A stretch of DNA of 64,000 nt from Streptomyces pyxinicus (GTDB lineage Bacteria; Actinomycetota; Actinomycetes; Streptomycetales; Streptomycetaceae), in NCBI RefSeq assembly GCF_024753135.1, contig NZ_JANUGP010000007.1, positions 62,001 through 126,000 of the forward strand, read 5' to 3'. Positions 17,521-28,916 of this stretch are shown one piece after another; position 1 is the first letter of the stretch, and each line of letters opens with the position of its first letter. The position numbers and the translations under genes were made by a program. The notes under the pieces were generated by a model. The model had not been told where the DNA came from and did no database searches. It saw only the letters and a program-made list of their open reading frames with translations.

Positions 17521-18714
17521 TCAGGCCAGGTCGCGCTTGGCGGCGATCTTCGAGGACAGGCTGTAGAGGTCGATGAAGCCCTTGGCCGCCGCCTGGTCGA
17601 AGGTGTCGCCGGTGTCGTAGGTGGCGAGGTTGAAGTCGTACAGGGACGACTCCGAGCGCCGGCCGGTGACGACCGCGCGGCCGCCGTGCAGGGTCATCCG
17701 GACGTCACCGGAGACGTGCTGGTTGGCCTCGTCGATGAAGCCGTCCAGGGCGCGCTTGAGCGGGGAGAACCACTGGCCGTCGTAGACCAGCTCGCCCCAG
17801 CGCTGCTCGACCTGCCGCTTGTAGCGGGCCAGTTCGCGCTCGACGGTGACGTTCTCCAGCTCCTGGTGGGCGGTGATGAGGGCGATGGCGCCCGGCGCTT
17901 CGTAGACCTCGCGGGACTTGATGCCGACGAGGCGGTCCTCGACCATGTCGATCCGGCCGATGCCCTGGCCGCCGGCGCGCTCGTTGAGCTGCTGGATGGC
18001 CTGGAGGACGGAGACGGGCTTGCCGTCGAGGGCGACCGGGACGCCCTCCTTGAAGGTGATGACGACCTCGTCGGCCTCGCGGGGGGTGGCCGGGTTGGAG
18101 GTGTACTCGTAGATGTCCTCGATCGGGGCGTTCCAGATGTCCTCCAGGAAGCCCGTCTCGACGGCGCGCCCGAAGACGTTCTGGTCGATGGAGTACGGGG
18201 ACTTCTTGGTGGTGGCGATCGGGAGCTGCTTGGCCTCGCAGAAGGCGATCGCCTTGTCCCGGGTCATCGCGTAGTCGCGGACCGGGGCGATGCACTTCAG
18301 GTCGGGGGCGAGGGCGACGATGCCGGCCTCGAAGCGGACCTGGTCGTTGCCCTTGCCGGTGCAGCCGTGGGCGACCGTGGTGGCGCCGTGCTTCTTGGCG
18401 GCGGCGACGAGGTGCTTGACGATCGTCGGCCGGGAGAGGGCGGAGACCAGCGGATAGCGGTCCATGTAGAGGGCGTTGGCCTTGATCGCCGGGAGGCAGT
18501 ACTCGTCGGCGAACTCGTCCTTGGCGTCGGCGACCTCGGCCTCGACGGCGCCGCACGCGAGGGCGCGCTTGCGGATGACGTCCAGGTCCTCGCCGCCCTG
18601 GCCGACGTCGACCGCAACGGCGATGACCTCGGCGCCCGTCTCCTCGGCGATCCAGCCGATGGCGACGGAGGTGTCCAGACCGCCTGAGTAGGCGAGTACG
18701 ACGCGCTCGGTCAC
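17521..18714 (-). CDS. argG: Argininosuccinate synthase
   Basis: The 397-residue ATP-dependent enzyme joins citrulline and aspartate. The ATP-pyrophosphatase loop YSGGLDTS lies at about 9-16, followed by the family blocks [15 protein letters not shown] and [13 protein letters not shown] chose the GTG at 18712-18714 because GAGGAG lies 6 nt upstream and homologues begin there; a longer frame would read through the ARG-box promoter. In S. coelicolor I recall argG being far from argH, whereas here they are adjacent, the arrangement seen in most Streptomyces. Confidence 0.97.
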   Translation of the reverse strand: MTERVVLAYSGGLDTSVAIGWIAEETGAEVIAVAVDVGQGGEDLDVIRKRALACGAVEAEVADAKDEFADEYCLPAIKANALYMDRYPLVSALSRPTIVKHLVAAAKKHGATTVAHGCTGKGNDQVRFEAGIVALAPDLKCIAPVRDYAMTRDKAIAFCEAKQLPIATTKKSPYSIDQNVFGRAVETGFLEDIWNAPIEDIYEYTSNPATPREADEVVITFKEGVPVALDGKPVSVLQAIQQLNERAGGQGIGRIDMVEDRLVGIKSREVYEAPGAIALITAHQELENVTVERELARYKRQVEQRWGELVYDGQWFSPLKRALDGFIDEANQHVSGDVRMTLHGGRAVVTGRRSESSLYDFNLATYDTGDTFDQAAAKGFIDLYSLSSKIAAKRDLA

Positions 18715-18740
18715 GGGTTTCTCCTCACAGTGCATTCGCT

Positions 18741-18780
18741 GACATGCATGAGTATGCAGGGTTCCGCATGATTCGTCAAT
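18741..18780 (-). promoter_or_regulatory. ARG boxes upstream of argG
   Basis: TGCAT-GAGT-ATGCA (18745-18758) is a perfect ARG-box-like palindrome, followed by a weaker half-site pair in CCGCATGATTCGTCAA. This is the expected binding site of the ArgR-arginine complex, which is encoded in this window. Confidence 0.75.
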
Positions 18781-18811
18781 CACCCCTCCGGATGAAGCGC
18801 GCGGGCCTGCA

Positions 18812-18888
18812 CTCCGGGCGGTCTCTGGGCGGTCTCCGGGCGGCCTCTGGGCGGCCCCTGGGCGACCCCTGGGCGACCCCTGGGCGGC
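18812..18888. repeat. Seven tandem copies of an 11-bp unit
   Basis: The unit CYCYGGGCGRY is repeated seven times with no interruption, from CTCCGGGCGGT to CCCTGGGCGGC. It lies between argG and the rightward gene at 18933. Eleven base pairs is close to one helical turn, so all copies face the same side of the DNA. Confidence 0.85.
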
Positions 18889-18932
18889 AAATCGTTAGAC
18901 AGGCGAACGAATCGCGGCAATACTCGACGGAC

Positions 18933-19520
18933 ATGGGAAAGACCTACGAGCGCATCGACGGCCGCCTCCGCGCCTTCATCGAGGAACAGCCCGTCTTCTT
19001 CACCGCCACCGCGCCGCTCACCGCCGACGGCACGGTCAACCTCTCCCCCAAGGGCCTCAGGGGATCGTTCGCCGTGCTCGACGAACTCACCCTGGCCTAC
19101 CTGGACTTCGCCGGCTCCAACGCCGAGACCATCGCCCACCTCAGGGAGAACGGACGGATCACCCTGATGTGGTGCGCCTTCCAGGGCCCGCCGAACATCG
19201 TCCGTGTGCACGGCCGGGGCGAACCGGTCTTCCGCGACGACCCGCGCTTCCCGGGGCTGCTCGCCCGGTTCCCGGACATCGACCACACCCGGCACGGGCT
19301 GCGCGCGATCATCGTGGTGCACGCCGAGGTGGTGCGGGACAGCTGCGGATACGCCGTCCCCCACATGGCGTACGAGGAGGACCGCGAGCTGCACGGCAGG
19401 CGCTTCTCCCGCGAGGACGACGCCTCGCTGAGCGCCTACTTCACCAAGAAGGAGCACATCGCGACGAGCCTGGACGGCCTGCCCGGACTGCCCTTGCCGC
19501 TGCCGCCCTCTACCGTCTGA
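18933..19520 (+). CDS. Pyridoxamine 5'-phosphate oxidase-like flavin/heme-binding protein
   Basis: The 195-residue protein is a split-barrel protein of the PNPOx-like superfamily. The start of the barrel reads FFTATAPLTADGTVNLSPKG, with the common VNLSPKG loop, and TLMWCAFQGPPNIVRVHGRG forms the central strands. Members bind FMN, F420 or heme; the substrate is unknown and it is unlikely to be the PdxH oxidase itself. The ATG at 18933-18935 follows a weak GACGGAC. The 11-bp repeat array lies 44 bp upstream. Confidence 0.8.
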   Translation: MGKTYERIDGRLRAFIEEQPVFFTATAPLTADGTVNLSPKGLRGSFAVLDELTLAYLDFAGSNAETIAHLRENGRITLMWCAFQGPPNIVRVHGRGEPVFRDDPRFPGLLARFPDIDHTRHGLRAIIVVHAEVVRDSCGYAVPHMAYEEDRELHGRRFSREDDASLSAYFTKKEHIATSLDGLPGLPLPLPPSTV

Positions 19521-19523
19521 GCC

Positions 19524-20216
19524 ATGCGCCCCGGTGCCGCCCTCGCCCTCGTGTCCCTGGCCTCCCTCGCCCTGCTCGGCCTGGCACCGGCCCCGCTGCC
19601 GGCCCGTATGGCCGACACGGGTGGCGGCACCCAGCTCATCACGGCGCAGGCCCCGGCCACCGCCTCGACCACGGGCACGGTCACCTGGTGGGACCTGCGC
19701 GGCGGCGAGTGGTCCGCGACCGGCTCGGCCCCGACCCGCTTCGGCGCGGGCGGCCTGGTCGAGGGCACCGCACGCACCCAGGGCACGAACACCACCCCGG
19801 CCGGCCTCTACGACCTCCCCTTCGCCTTCGGCAACGCCCCGGCACCGGCCGGCACCCGCGCCGAGTACCGCGCGGTGACGCCGGCCGCCTGGTGGTGCCA
19901 GGACAACGACTCCGCCTCCTACAACCGCTGGACCGACCCGCTGCCCGCCGACTGCCGCGCCACCGAGTCCGAGCACCTGTCCGACCACCCCACGCAGTAC
20001 GCCCACGCCCTGGCCATCGGCTTCAACTACGACCGCCCGGTACGGGGACGCGGCGCGGGCATCTTCCTGCACGTCAACGGGGAGGGGGCGACGGCCGGGT
20101 GCGTGTCGGTACCGGGGGACGCCATGCGGCGGCTCCTGCGCTGGGCGGATCCGGCCCGGGCACCGCACATCGCGATCGGGACGGAGTCGGGGGGGACGGG
20201 GATCACGCGGTACTGA
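19524..20216 (+). CDS. Secreted L,D-transpeptidase-like (YkuD) protein
   Basis: The 230-residue protein has a hydrophobic signal sequence (about 5-27). Its C-terminal half has a YkuD-like active-site pattern, with FLHVNGEGATAGCVSVP giving His183 and catalytic-type Cys193. Such enzymes make 3-3 peptide crosslinks or attach proteins to peptidoglycan. There are three further cysteines (WWCQDND, ADCRA), which could form a disulfide outside the cell. TACCGT at 19511-19516, inside the end of the previous gene, lies 7 nt before the ATG, so a leaderless mRNA is likely even though the genes are only 3 nt apart. Confidence 0.75.
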   Translation: MRPGAALALVSLASLALLGLAPAPLPARMADTGGGTQLITAQAPATASTTGTVTWWDLRGGEWSATGSAPTRFGAGGLVEGTARTQGTNTTPAGLYDLPFAFGNAPAPAGTRAEYRAVTPAAWWCQDNDSASYNRWTDPLPADCRATESEHLSDHPTQYAHALAIGFNYDRPVRGRGAGIFLHVNGEGATAGCVSVPGDAMRRLLRWADPARAPHIAIGTESGGTGITRY

Positions 20217-20449
20217 GAGCCGCCGTCGGGATCGCCCTTGAGGACGGCGGTGGCCGCGGCTTCCGCCGGCTCCCCGCCGCGCCCGCCACCGACGGACTGC
20301 CGGAGCCACTGGACGAGCCCGCCGAGGCCGATCCGCGCCTGATGGCCTCGGTGCCGGGCCGGTACGACCGCGGTGACGGCCGGCGACTGAACACTCCGCG
20401 GGCGCGGGACGTATCTGTGGGCCACCGGTCAAGTCCCGACGGAGGAACC

Positions 20450-21832
20450 GTGACCACGACGCTCGCGGGCGGACGCGCCGCCCGCCGCCAGACGATGCGC
20501 CGCATCCGCCCGCGCCGCTCGCCGGCCGTTCCGCTGCTGCTGGCGGTCTGGGCGGGCGCGGCAGCCGTGTTGTGGCTGTGGTGGCGCGACACGCCGTCGA
20601 TCGCCGACGACGGCGGCAGGATTCTGAACGCCGGCCGGATCACGGGGCTGCTCGCCGGCTATCTGATGGCGCTCGTCGTGCTCCAGATGGCGCGGGTGCC
20701 GGCGCTGGAGCGGCGGGTCGGCTCCGACCGGGTGGCCCGCTGGCACGCGATGAGCGGCCGGTACACGCTCTGCCTGGTCCTCGCGCACGTCTTCCTGATC
20801 ATGTGGGGCTACGCGCTCCAGGCCGGCCGGTCCCTCGGGGACATCGTCGCGCAGACCGTCGACTCGGTCGAGCAGCTGCCGGACATGGGCAAGGCGGCGA
20901 TCGGCACCGGCCTGTTCCTGCTCATCGGGCTGATCTCGGTCGGCGGGATCCGGCGCCGGCTGCCCTACGACACCTGGTACCACGTCCACCTGCTCACCTA
21001 CGCGGCGGTGTTCCTGACGTTCTGGCACCAGATCAGCACCGGTAACGACTTCGCGGTCGAGCCGGTCGCCAGAACCTTCTGGTACGCGCTCTACGGCTCG
21101 GTCACCGCCCTGGTGCTCTGGTACCGGGTGCTGACGCCGGTCCGGCTCAACCTGCGGCACCGGATGCGGGTGGAAGCGGTCGTCGAGGAGACGCCGGGCA
21201 TCGTGTCGGTGCTGATCGGCGGGCGGCGGCTGCACCGGATGGGCGCGGAGGCGGGACAGTTCTTCCGCTGGCGCTTCCTCGCGCCGGGGATGCGGTTCAG
21301 CTCGCACCCGTACTCGCTGTCGGCGGCGCCCCGGCCCGACATGCTGCGGATCACCGTGAAGGCGATCGGCGACCACAGCGCCCGGCTGCGCGAGCTGACG
21401 CCCGGCACGAAGGTGTGGGCGGAGGGACCCTACGGCGCCCTCACCGCGCAGCGCCGCAGCCGGGGCAAGGTGCTACTGGTGGCGGGCGGGGTCGGGATCA
21501 CGCCGATGCGGGCGCTGTTCGAGACGCTGCCGGGGGCGGCCGGTGACATCACGCTGCTCTACCGGGCCGACACCACCCAGGACCTGGCCCTGTGGGACGA
21601 GCTGGCGGCGATCGCCGAGGCGCGGGGCGCCCGGCTGATGTACGCGGTCAACAGCCCCCAGGGCGAGCGGCCGGACATCTCCGTGGAGAACCTCCGGCGG
21701 AAGATCCCGGACATCGACCGCCACGACGTCTTCATGTGCGGGCCGCCCGGGTTCGCGCAGTCGGTGTTCGAGGCACTGCGCGGCGCCGGCGTCCCCGCCC
21801 GCCGTATCCACCACGAGTCGTTCGAGATGTGA
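20450..21832 (+). CDS. Ferric-reductase-like transmembrane flavoprotein
   Basis: The 460-residue protein has six predicted helices in its first half (about 27-200), including His-bearing helices (MSGRYTLCLVLAHVF, YHVHLLTYAAVF, TFWHQ) that can hold two b-type hemes. The second half is a ferredoxin-reductase domain: FAD motif HPYSLSAAP, NAD(P) motif LLVAGGVGITPMRAL and C-terminal MCGPPGF. It should carry electrons from NAD(P)H across the membrane. The GTG at 20450-20452 has GGAGGAA directly upstream. It is followed 11 nt later by the FMN-binding protein and then ApbE, so its electrons probably pass to covalently bound FMN outside. The 233 bp before it contains nothing I recognise. Confidence 0.87.
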   Translation: MTTTLAGGRAARRQTMRRIRPRRSPAVPLLLAVWAGAAAVLWLWWRDTPSIADDGGRILNAGRITGLLAGYLMALVVLQMARVPALERRVGSDRVARWHAMSGRYTLCLVLAHVFLIMWGYALQAGRSLGDIVAQTVDSVEQLPDMGKAAIGTGLFLLIGLISVGGIRRRLPYDTWYHVHLLTYAAVFLTFWHQISTGNDFAVEPVARTFWYALYGSVTALVLWYRVLTPVRLNLRHRMRVEAVVEETPGIVSVLIGGRRLHRMGAEAGQFFRWRFLAPGMRFSSHPYSLSAAPRPDMLRITVKAIGDHSARLRELTPGTKVWAEGPYGALTAQRRSRGKVLLVAGGVGITPMRALFETLPGAAGDITLLYRADTTQDLALWDELAAIAEARGARLMYAVNSPQGERPDISVENLRRKIPDIDRHDVFMCGPPGFAQSVFEALRGAGVPARRIHHESFEM

Positions 21833-21843
21833 GAGCGGAAGTC

Positions 21844-22584
21844 ATGAGGAAGAGCCATCCGGTACGGCGGGTCGTGCTGGCCACCGCCGCGACCGTCTCC
21901 GGGGTCGTACTGCTGCTGACGCTGAAGCCGGCCTCCGACCCTGCCTCCGCGGCGGCCGGTGCGCCGCCGCCGTCGGCGGCCGGACAGCAGGAGCCGCAGG
22001 GCGGCGCGGGCGCCCCAGCCGCCGGCACGGTGACCGGCGACGCGGTGCGGACCCAGTACGGGCCGGTGCAGGTGCGGATCACCGTCAGCGGCGGGAAGAT
22101 CACCAAAGCCGAAGCCGTCCAGGCACCCAAGGGCGGCACCAGCGACCAGAAGACCGCACTTGCCATACCCCGCCTCAACCAGGCCGCCGTGGCGACGGGG
22201 AGCGCGCGGATCGACACCGTGTCCGGGGCGACGTACACCAGCGAGGGGTACCTCAAGTCCCTCCAGTCCGCGCTGGACCGGATGCCGAAGGGCGGGAGCG
22301 CTCCGTCCGCCTCGCGGGTGCTCACCGGGAAGGTGGCGCGGACCCAGTACGGGCCGGTGCAGGTGCGGATCACCGTCAGCGGCGGGAAGATCACCAAGGC
22401 CGAAGCCGTCCAGGCACCCAAGGGCGGCACCAGCGACCAGAAGACCGCACTCGCCGTACCCCGCCTCAACCAGGCCGCCGTGGCCACGGGGAGCGCGCGG
22501 ATCGACACCGTGTCCGGAGCGACGTACACCAGCGAGGGGTACCTCAAGTCCCTCCAGTCCGCGCTGGACCAGGCCGGTGGCTGA
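21844..22584 (+). CDS. Exported protein with two near-identical FMN-binding domains
   Basis: The 246-residue protein has an N-terminal signal anchor (about 8-27), a Pro/Ala-rich linker (30-62) and two FMN-binding domains of the RnfG/NqrC type (about 67-145 and 164-242). Each ends in the flavinylation motif DTVSGAT, so FMN should be attached to Thr130 and Thr227 by the ApbE encoded just downstream. The domains are almost identical in protein and DNA, with a spacing of exactly 97 codons. The gene sits between the membrane reductase and apbE, overlapping apbE by 8 bases. The role as an extracytoplasmic electron carrier is inferred from this context. Confidence 0.87.
   Translation: MRKSHPVRRVVLATAATVSGVVLLLTLKPASDPASAAAGAPPPSAAGQQEPQGGAGAPAAGTVTGDAVRTQYGPVQVRITVSGGKITKAEAVQAPKGGTSDQKTALAIPRLNQAAVATGSARIDTVSGATYTSEGYLKSLQSALDRMPKGGSAPSASRVLTGKVARTQYGPVQVRITVSGGKITKAEAVQAPKGGTSDQKTALAVPRLNQAAVATGSARIDTVSGATYTSEGYLKSLQSALDQAGG
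22047..22570 (+). repeat. 233-bp direct repeat encoding the two FMN-binding domains
   Basis: 22047-22279 and 22338-22570 are offset by 291 bp and differ at about five of 233 positions by my count. Several differences are silent. This indicates a recent duplication or ongoing gene conversion. Confidence 0.9.
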
Positions 22585-23380
22585 GGCGGTGGCCGGGGCG
22601 GCGAAGGCGCCCGGCGTCGTGCGGCACGCCGAGGAAGTCATGGGGACGGTGTTCTCTTTCGACGTGCGCGGCGGGGCGCCGGAGGCCGTCCGGGCGGCGC
22701 TGGACGCGGCCGTCGCCGGGCTGCACCGGGCCGACGCGGTGTTCAGCACCTACCGCGAGGACAGCGAGGTGTCCCGGCTGGCGCGCGGTGAGCTGACGGT
22801 GGCCGCGTGCGCTCCCGAGGTCGCCGAGGTGCTGGAGCTGGGGGCCGAGGCGGAGCGGGTGAGCGACGGGTGGTTCAGCACCCGGTACCGGGGGTCCGTC
22901 GACCCCACCGGCGTCGTCAAGGGCTGGGCGGCCGAGCGGGCGGCCCGGCTGCTGGCCTCGGTCGACGGGGTGTGCGGGGTGAGCGTCAACGGGGGCGGCG
23001 ACATCCAGTTGCTCGGCACTCCGGAGCCGGGGCGGCCGTGGCGGGTGGGGGTCGCCGATCCGCTCCGGCCCGGCGGTCTCGCGGCGGTCGTCTCCGCGGC
23101 CGGTGCCCCGGAGCTGGCGGTGGCGACCTCCGGCACGGCGGAGCGCGGCGCCCACATCACCGACCCGCGCACCGGCCGTACCGCCGTCACGGACCTGGTG
23201 TCGGTGACGGTCGTCGCCCCCCGCCTGACCTGGGCGGACTGCTGGGCGACCGCGGCCTTCGCGATGGGCTCCCGCGCGGGGCTCGCCTGGCTGGACTCCC
23301 TCCCGGACACCGAGGCCCTCCTCGTCACGGCGGGCGACGAGGTCCGCTGCACGGCGGGCCTGGCCACCCGCCTGGGCTGA
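22577..23380 (+). CDS. apbE: FAD:protein FMN transferase
   Basis: The 267-residue enzyme takes FMN from FAD and attaches it to Thr/Ser of FMN-binding domains. Recognisable blocks are EEVMGTVFSF, VDPTGVVKGWAA, VNGGGDIQLLG, the metal-binding HITDPRTG and the late TWADCWATAAFAMG. The GTG start lies inside the end of the FMN-binding gene (8-bp overlap), so the two are translationally coupled. No signal peptide is evident, although many ApbE proteins are lipoproteins; this may be a cytoplasmic or atypical form, or the true start may differ. Confidence 0.9.
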   Translation: MAEAVAGAAKAPGVVRHAEEVMGTVFSFDVRGGAPEAVRAALDAAVAGLHRADAVFSTYREDSEVSRLARGELTVAACAPEVAEVLELGAEAERVSDGWFSTRYRGSVDPTGVVKGWAAERAARLLASVDGVCGVSVNGGGDIQLLGTPEPGRPWRVGVADPLRPGGLAAVVSAAGAPELAVATSGTAERGAHITDPRTGRTAVTDLVSVTVVAPRLTWADCWATAAFAMGSRAGLAWLDSLPDTEALLVTAGDEVRCTAGLATRLG

Positions 23381-23397
23381 ACGCGGCCCGCCGACAA

Positions 23398-23458
23398 CGC
23401 CCCGCAGGGGCGCGGGGAACTGCGCGACAAGCCACGACGGACCCGCGCCCGGCAACGA
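23398..23458 (+). repeat. Streptomyces dispersed intergenic repeat, copy 1
   Basis: The core runs CGCCCCGCAGGGGCGCGGGG, then AACTGCGCGACAAGCCACGA. It begins with a CCCCG/CGGGG hairpin and lies just after apbE. A related copy occurs at 46902-46962 in this window. I recognise the core as one found many times in Streptomyces genomes. Confidence 0.75.
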
Positions 23459-23540
23459 GCCGATGGCCGCTCCCCCGGTGCCCCGCTCGGAAGCGGCCAC
23501 GACCGGACCCAGCGCCCGGCAACCGAAAAGCCGTCGGCGC

Positions 23541-24086
23541 TCAGTGGCCGTTCTGCGCCAGGTGGAGGAGGTGGTCCGCGAGGGCCTGCCCCCCGGTGGG
23601 GTTGCGGCTGATCAGCAGCAGCGTGTCGTCGCCGGCGATGGTGCCCAGGATGTCGTGGAGCTCGGCCTGGTCGATGGCCGAGGCGAGGAACTGCGCGGCA
23701 CCGGGCGGCGTGCGCAGGACGACCAGGTTCGCCGAGGCCTCCGCGGAGATCAGCAGCTCCTGGGACAGGCGCCGCATCCGCTCCTCCTTCGCCGACTCCC
23801 CCAGCGGCGCGCGCGGTGTGCGGAAGCCGCCCTCGCTCGGCACCGCGTAGATCAGGTCGCCGTCGTTGTTGCGGATCTTCACCGCGTTCAGCTCGTCGAG
23901 GTCCCGGGAGAGCGTCGCCTGGGTGACGCTCAGCCCGTCGTCGGCGAGCAGCTTGGCGAGCTGGCTCTGCGACCGCACCGGCTGCCGGTTGAGGATGTCC
24001 ACGATCCGGCGGTGCCGAGCGGTGCGGGTCTGCGGCACCGCGGGCCCGGCGCCCGCCGCCTGCTCGTGGTCCTGCGCCTGGCTCAT
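23541..24086 (-). CDS. argR: Arginine repressor
   Basis: The 181-residue regulator has an N-terminal winged helix-turn-helix ([20 protein letters not shown], then [17 protein letters not shown]) and a C-terminal arginine-binding oligomerisation domain with the family motif [12 protein letters not shown]. As a hexamer with arginine it should bind the ARG boxes before argC and argG. It ends the argCJBDR operon, 22 nt after argD. The N-terminus has about 20 extra residues before the DNA-binding domain, as in other Streptomyces ArgR proteins. Confidence 0.96.
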   Translation of the reverse strand: MSQAQDHEQAAGAGPAVPQTRTARHRRIVDILNRQPVRSQSQLAKLLADDGLSVTQATLSRDLDELNAVKIRNNDGDLIYAVPSEGGFRTPRAPLGESAKEERMRRLSQELLISAEASANLVVLRTPPGAAQFLASAIDQAELHDILGTIAGDDTLLLISRNPTGGQALADHLLHLAQNGH

Positions 24087-24108
24087 CGTCGTCTCATTCC
24101 CCGGTTGG

Positions 24109-25335
24109 TCATTCCCCGGCTCGTCCTGCCCCGTTCGCTGCGTCGAGGATGCCGGGCAGCGCCTGGAGCAGCGCGGCCACCTCGTCGTCGCGGACGTTGA
24201 GCGGAGGCATCAGCCGTACGACGTCGGGGGCGGGCGCGTTCACCAGGAACCCGGCCTCCTGGGCCGCCTGCTGCACCTGTGGTGCGAGCGGCCCGGTGAG
24301 CACGATACCCAGGAGCAGGCCCGCACCCCGGACATGGTCGGTCAACGGGTGGCCCAGCGCCTCGATCCCGTCGCGCAGCGCGGCGCTCTGCCGCTTGACG
24401 TTGTCCAGCAGCCCGTCCCCGGCGATGGTGTCGAGCACGGCGAGTCCGGCGGCGCAGGCGACGGGGTTGCCGCCGAAGGTCGTACCGTGCTGGCCGGGCT
24501 GGAGCAGTTCGGCGGCCCGGCCGAAGGCGACGGTCGCGCCGAGCGGCAGTCCGCCGCCGAGCTGCTTGGCGAGGGTGACGATGTCGGGCAGCACGCCCTC
24601 GTGCGCCTGGTACGCGAACCAGTCCCCGGTGCGTCCGACGCCGGTCTGCACCTCGTCGAGGACCAGCAGGGCGCCGGTGGCGGCGGTGATCGCGCGGGCC
24701 GCCTTGAGGTAGCCGGCGGGGGGTACGACGACGCCGTTCTCGCCCTGGACCGGTTCGAGTACGACGAGCGCCGTGTCCTCGGTGACGGCCGCGGCCAGCG
24801 CCTGCGCGTCGCCGTAGGGCACGTGCGTGACGTCGCCGGGCAGCGGCCGGAACGGGTCCTGCTTGGCGGGCTGGCCGGTGAGCGCGAGGGCGCCCATGGT
24901 GCGGCCGTGGAAGCCGCCCTCGGTGGCGACGACATGGGTGCGCCCGGTCAGCCGGCCGATCTTGAAGGCGGCCTCGTTGGCCTCGGCACCGGAGTTGCAG
25001 AAGAAGACCCGGCCCTCCCGGCCGAAGAGCTGGAGCAGCCGTTCGGCGAGGGCGACGGTCGGCTCGGCCATGAAGAAGTTGGAGATGTGGCCGAGGGAGG
25101 CGATCTGTGTGCTGACGGCCTCGACGATCGCCGGGTGGGCGTGGCCGAGCGCGTTGGTGGCGATGCCGCCGACGAAGTCGAGGTAGGAGCGGCCCGCGGC
25201 GTCCCGGACCCGGGTGCCCTCGCCGCGTACCAGGGGCAGGCGCGGGGTGCCGTAGTTGTTCATGAGCGCGCCCTGCCAGCGCGTGGTCAGGTCCGCGTTG
25301 CCCTCGACGTCCGTAGTGCCCTGCTTGCCTGTCAT
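24109..25335 (-). CDS. argD: Acetylornithine aminotransferase
   Basis: The 408-residue PLP enzyme converts N-acetylglutamate semialdehyde to N-acetylornithine with glutamate as amino donor. Class III features are visible: [14 protein letters not shown] binds the cofactor phosphate, [15 protein letters not shown] holds the PLP-pairing Asp, and the Schiff-base Lys is in [17 protein letters not shown]. Its start overlaps argB's stop by four bases. The length and order match other actinobacterial arg operons. Confidence 0.96.
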   Translation of the reverse strand: MTGKQGTTDVEGNADLTTRWQGALMNNYGTPRLPLVRGEGTRVRDAAGRSYLDFVGGIATNALGHAHPAIVEAVSTQIASLGHISNFFMAEPTVALAERLLQLFGREGRVFFCNSGAEANEAAFKIGRLTGRTHVVATEGGFHGRTMGALALTGQPAKQDPFRPLPGDVTHVPYGDAQALAAAVTEDTALVVLEPVQGENGVVVPPAGYLKAARAITAATGALLVLDEVQTGVGRTGDWFAYQAHEGVLPDIVTLAKQLGGGLPLGATVAFGRAAELLQPGQHGTTFGGNPVACAAGLAVLDTIAGDGLLDNVKRQSAALRDGIEALGHPLTDHVRGAGLLLGIVLTGPLAPQVQQAAQEAGFLVNAPAPDVVRLMPPLNVRDDEVAALLQALPGILDAANGAGRAGE

Positions 25336-26236
25336 GCGTGCTCCCCCTCGGTGGCGTCGGGCACGACCATGGTGCCGACCCCGTCGTCCGTGAAGATCTC
25401 CAGCAGGATCGAGTGCTGGACCCGGCCGTCGATGACGCGGGCGTTGCGCACGCCGTTGCGTACGGCGTACAGGCAGCCCCGCATCTTCGGCACCATGCCG
25501 GCGCTCAGCTCCGGCAGGAGTTTCTCCAGTTGGGATGCGGTGAGGCGGCTGATCACCTCGTCGGAGCGCGGCCAGTCCTCGTAGAGGCCCTCGACGTCGG
25601 TGAGGACCATGAGGGTCTCGGCGCCCAGTGCCGCAGCGAGTGCCGCAGCCGCCGTATCAGCATTGACGTTGTAGACATGTCCGTCGTCCTGACTCCGGGC
25701 GATGGAGGAGACGACCGGGATGCGGCCGTCGGCGAGCAGGGCCTCGATCGCGCCCGTGTCGATCGCGGTGATCTCGCCCACCCGTCCGATGTCGACGGGC
25801 GAGCCGTCGATCTCGGGCTGGTGCTTCGTGGCGGTCATGGTGTGCGCGTCCTCGCCGGTGAGGCCGACGGCCAGCGGGCCGTGCTGGTTGAGCAGCCCGA
25901 CCAGTTCGCGCTGCACCTGTCCGGCGAGCACCATCCGGACGACGTCCATGGCGTCCTCGGTGGTGACGCGCAGGCCGGCCTTGAACTCGCTGACGATGCC
26001 GTGCCGGTCGAGGGCGGCGCTGATCTGGGGGCCGCCGCCGTGGACGACGACCGGCTTCAGCCCGGCGCGGTGGAGGAAGACCACGTCCTGGGCGAAGGCG
26101 GCCTTCAGCTCGGCGTCGACCATGGCGTTGCCGCCGAACTTGATGACGACGGTGCGGCCGTTGTGCCGGGTGAGCCAGGGCAGCGCCTCGATGAGGGTCT
26201 GCGCCTTGGGCAGCGCGGTGTGCTTGCGGGTGGAGG

Positions 26237-26240
<4 letters not shown>
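25332..26240 (-). CDS. argB: N-acetylglutamate kinase
   Basis: The 302-residue kinase phosphorylates N-acetylglutamate. The amino-acid-kinase motifs VIKFGGNAM and [14 protein letters not shown] are intact, as are [18 protein letters not shown] and [13 protein letters not shown] [13 protein letters not shown]. The N-terminal helix ([13 protein letters not shown]) is characteristic of the hexameric, arginine-inhibited form, so feedback inhibition by arginine is expected. It overlaps both neighbours by four bases. Confidence 0.96.
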
Positions 26241-28470
<2,230 letters not shown>

Positions 28471-28517
28471 ATTCCCGGAGTGAGTACGCCTGCGCGCCCG
28501 CCTGAGCAGGACGCCCC

Positions 28518-28916
28518 ATGCCGCACGGAAGGACCGCGGACGACCATCGGATCATGGATCCCGAGACACACAAGAGGCTCTACGGCCCCTGGAGACCGGC
28601 CCCGCCGGCCTCGGCACATCCGGCGGTCACGCTGCTGACAGTCCTGCTCGGCGCGGCCACCGCGCTGTCGATGGCATGGCTGACGCTTCTGGTGGGTCTG
28701 GTGACGCTGTGGGGTGCGGCGGCGGAGATGGCCGTCGGGGGTCTGGTCGTGGGGTACGCGTCGGGCGCGGCCATCGGTGCCGGACTGCTCACCGCGCTCG
28801 CCTTCGCGCCCCCGGTGCGCCGCATGACACCGGGCGGGCGCCGGCTGCTGCTGGCCGCGACGGCCTGTCCCGTCCCGGCCGTTCTGGCCGCCGTGACCTG
28901 GCTGAGCGCCGGCTGA
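28518..28916 (+). CDS. Small membrane protein
   Basis: The 132-residue protein has three to four hydrophobic helices (about 35-55, 60-80, 85-100 and 110-130) with few charges. I do not recognise a family. The ATG at 28518-28520 follows AGGA; another ATG at 28554 is possible. Its 3' part runs antisense to the C-terminal reading frame of the gtrA-like gene. The base composition and helix pattern favour this strand as the real coding strand over most of the overlap. Confidence 0.6.
   Translation: MPHGRTADDHRIMDPETHKRLYGPWRPAPPASAHPAVTLLTVLLGAATALSMAWLTLLVGLVTLWGAAAEMAVGGLVVGYASGAAIGAGLLTALAFAPPVRRMTPGGRRLLLAATACPVPAVLAAVTWLSAG

Noticed and set aside
20217..20449. Extra coding region between the L,D-transpeptidase and the ferric-reductase gene
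   Set aside because: Both strands have open frames here, but none has a start with a ribosome-binding site or a recognisable domain.
22047..22570. Transposon or insertion element as the source of the direct repeat
   Set aside because: The repeat is in frame, encodes a complete domain and lacks transposase genes or terminal inverted repeats.
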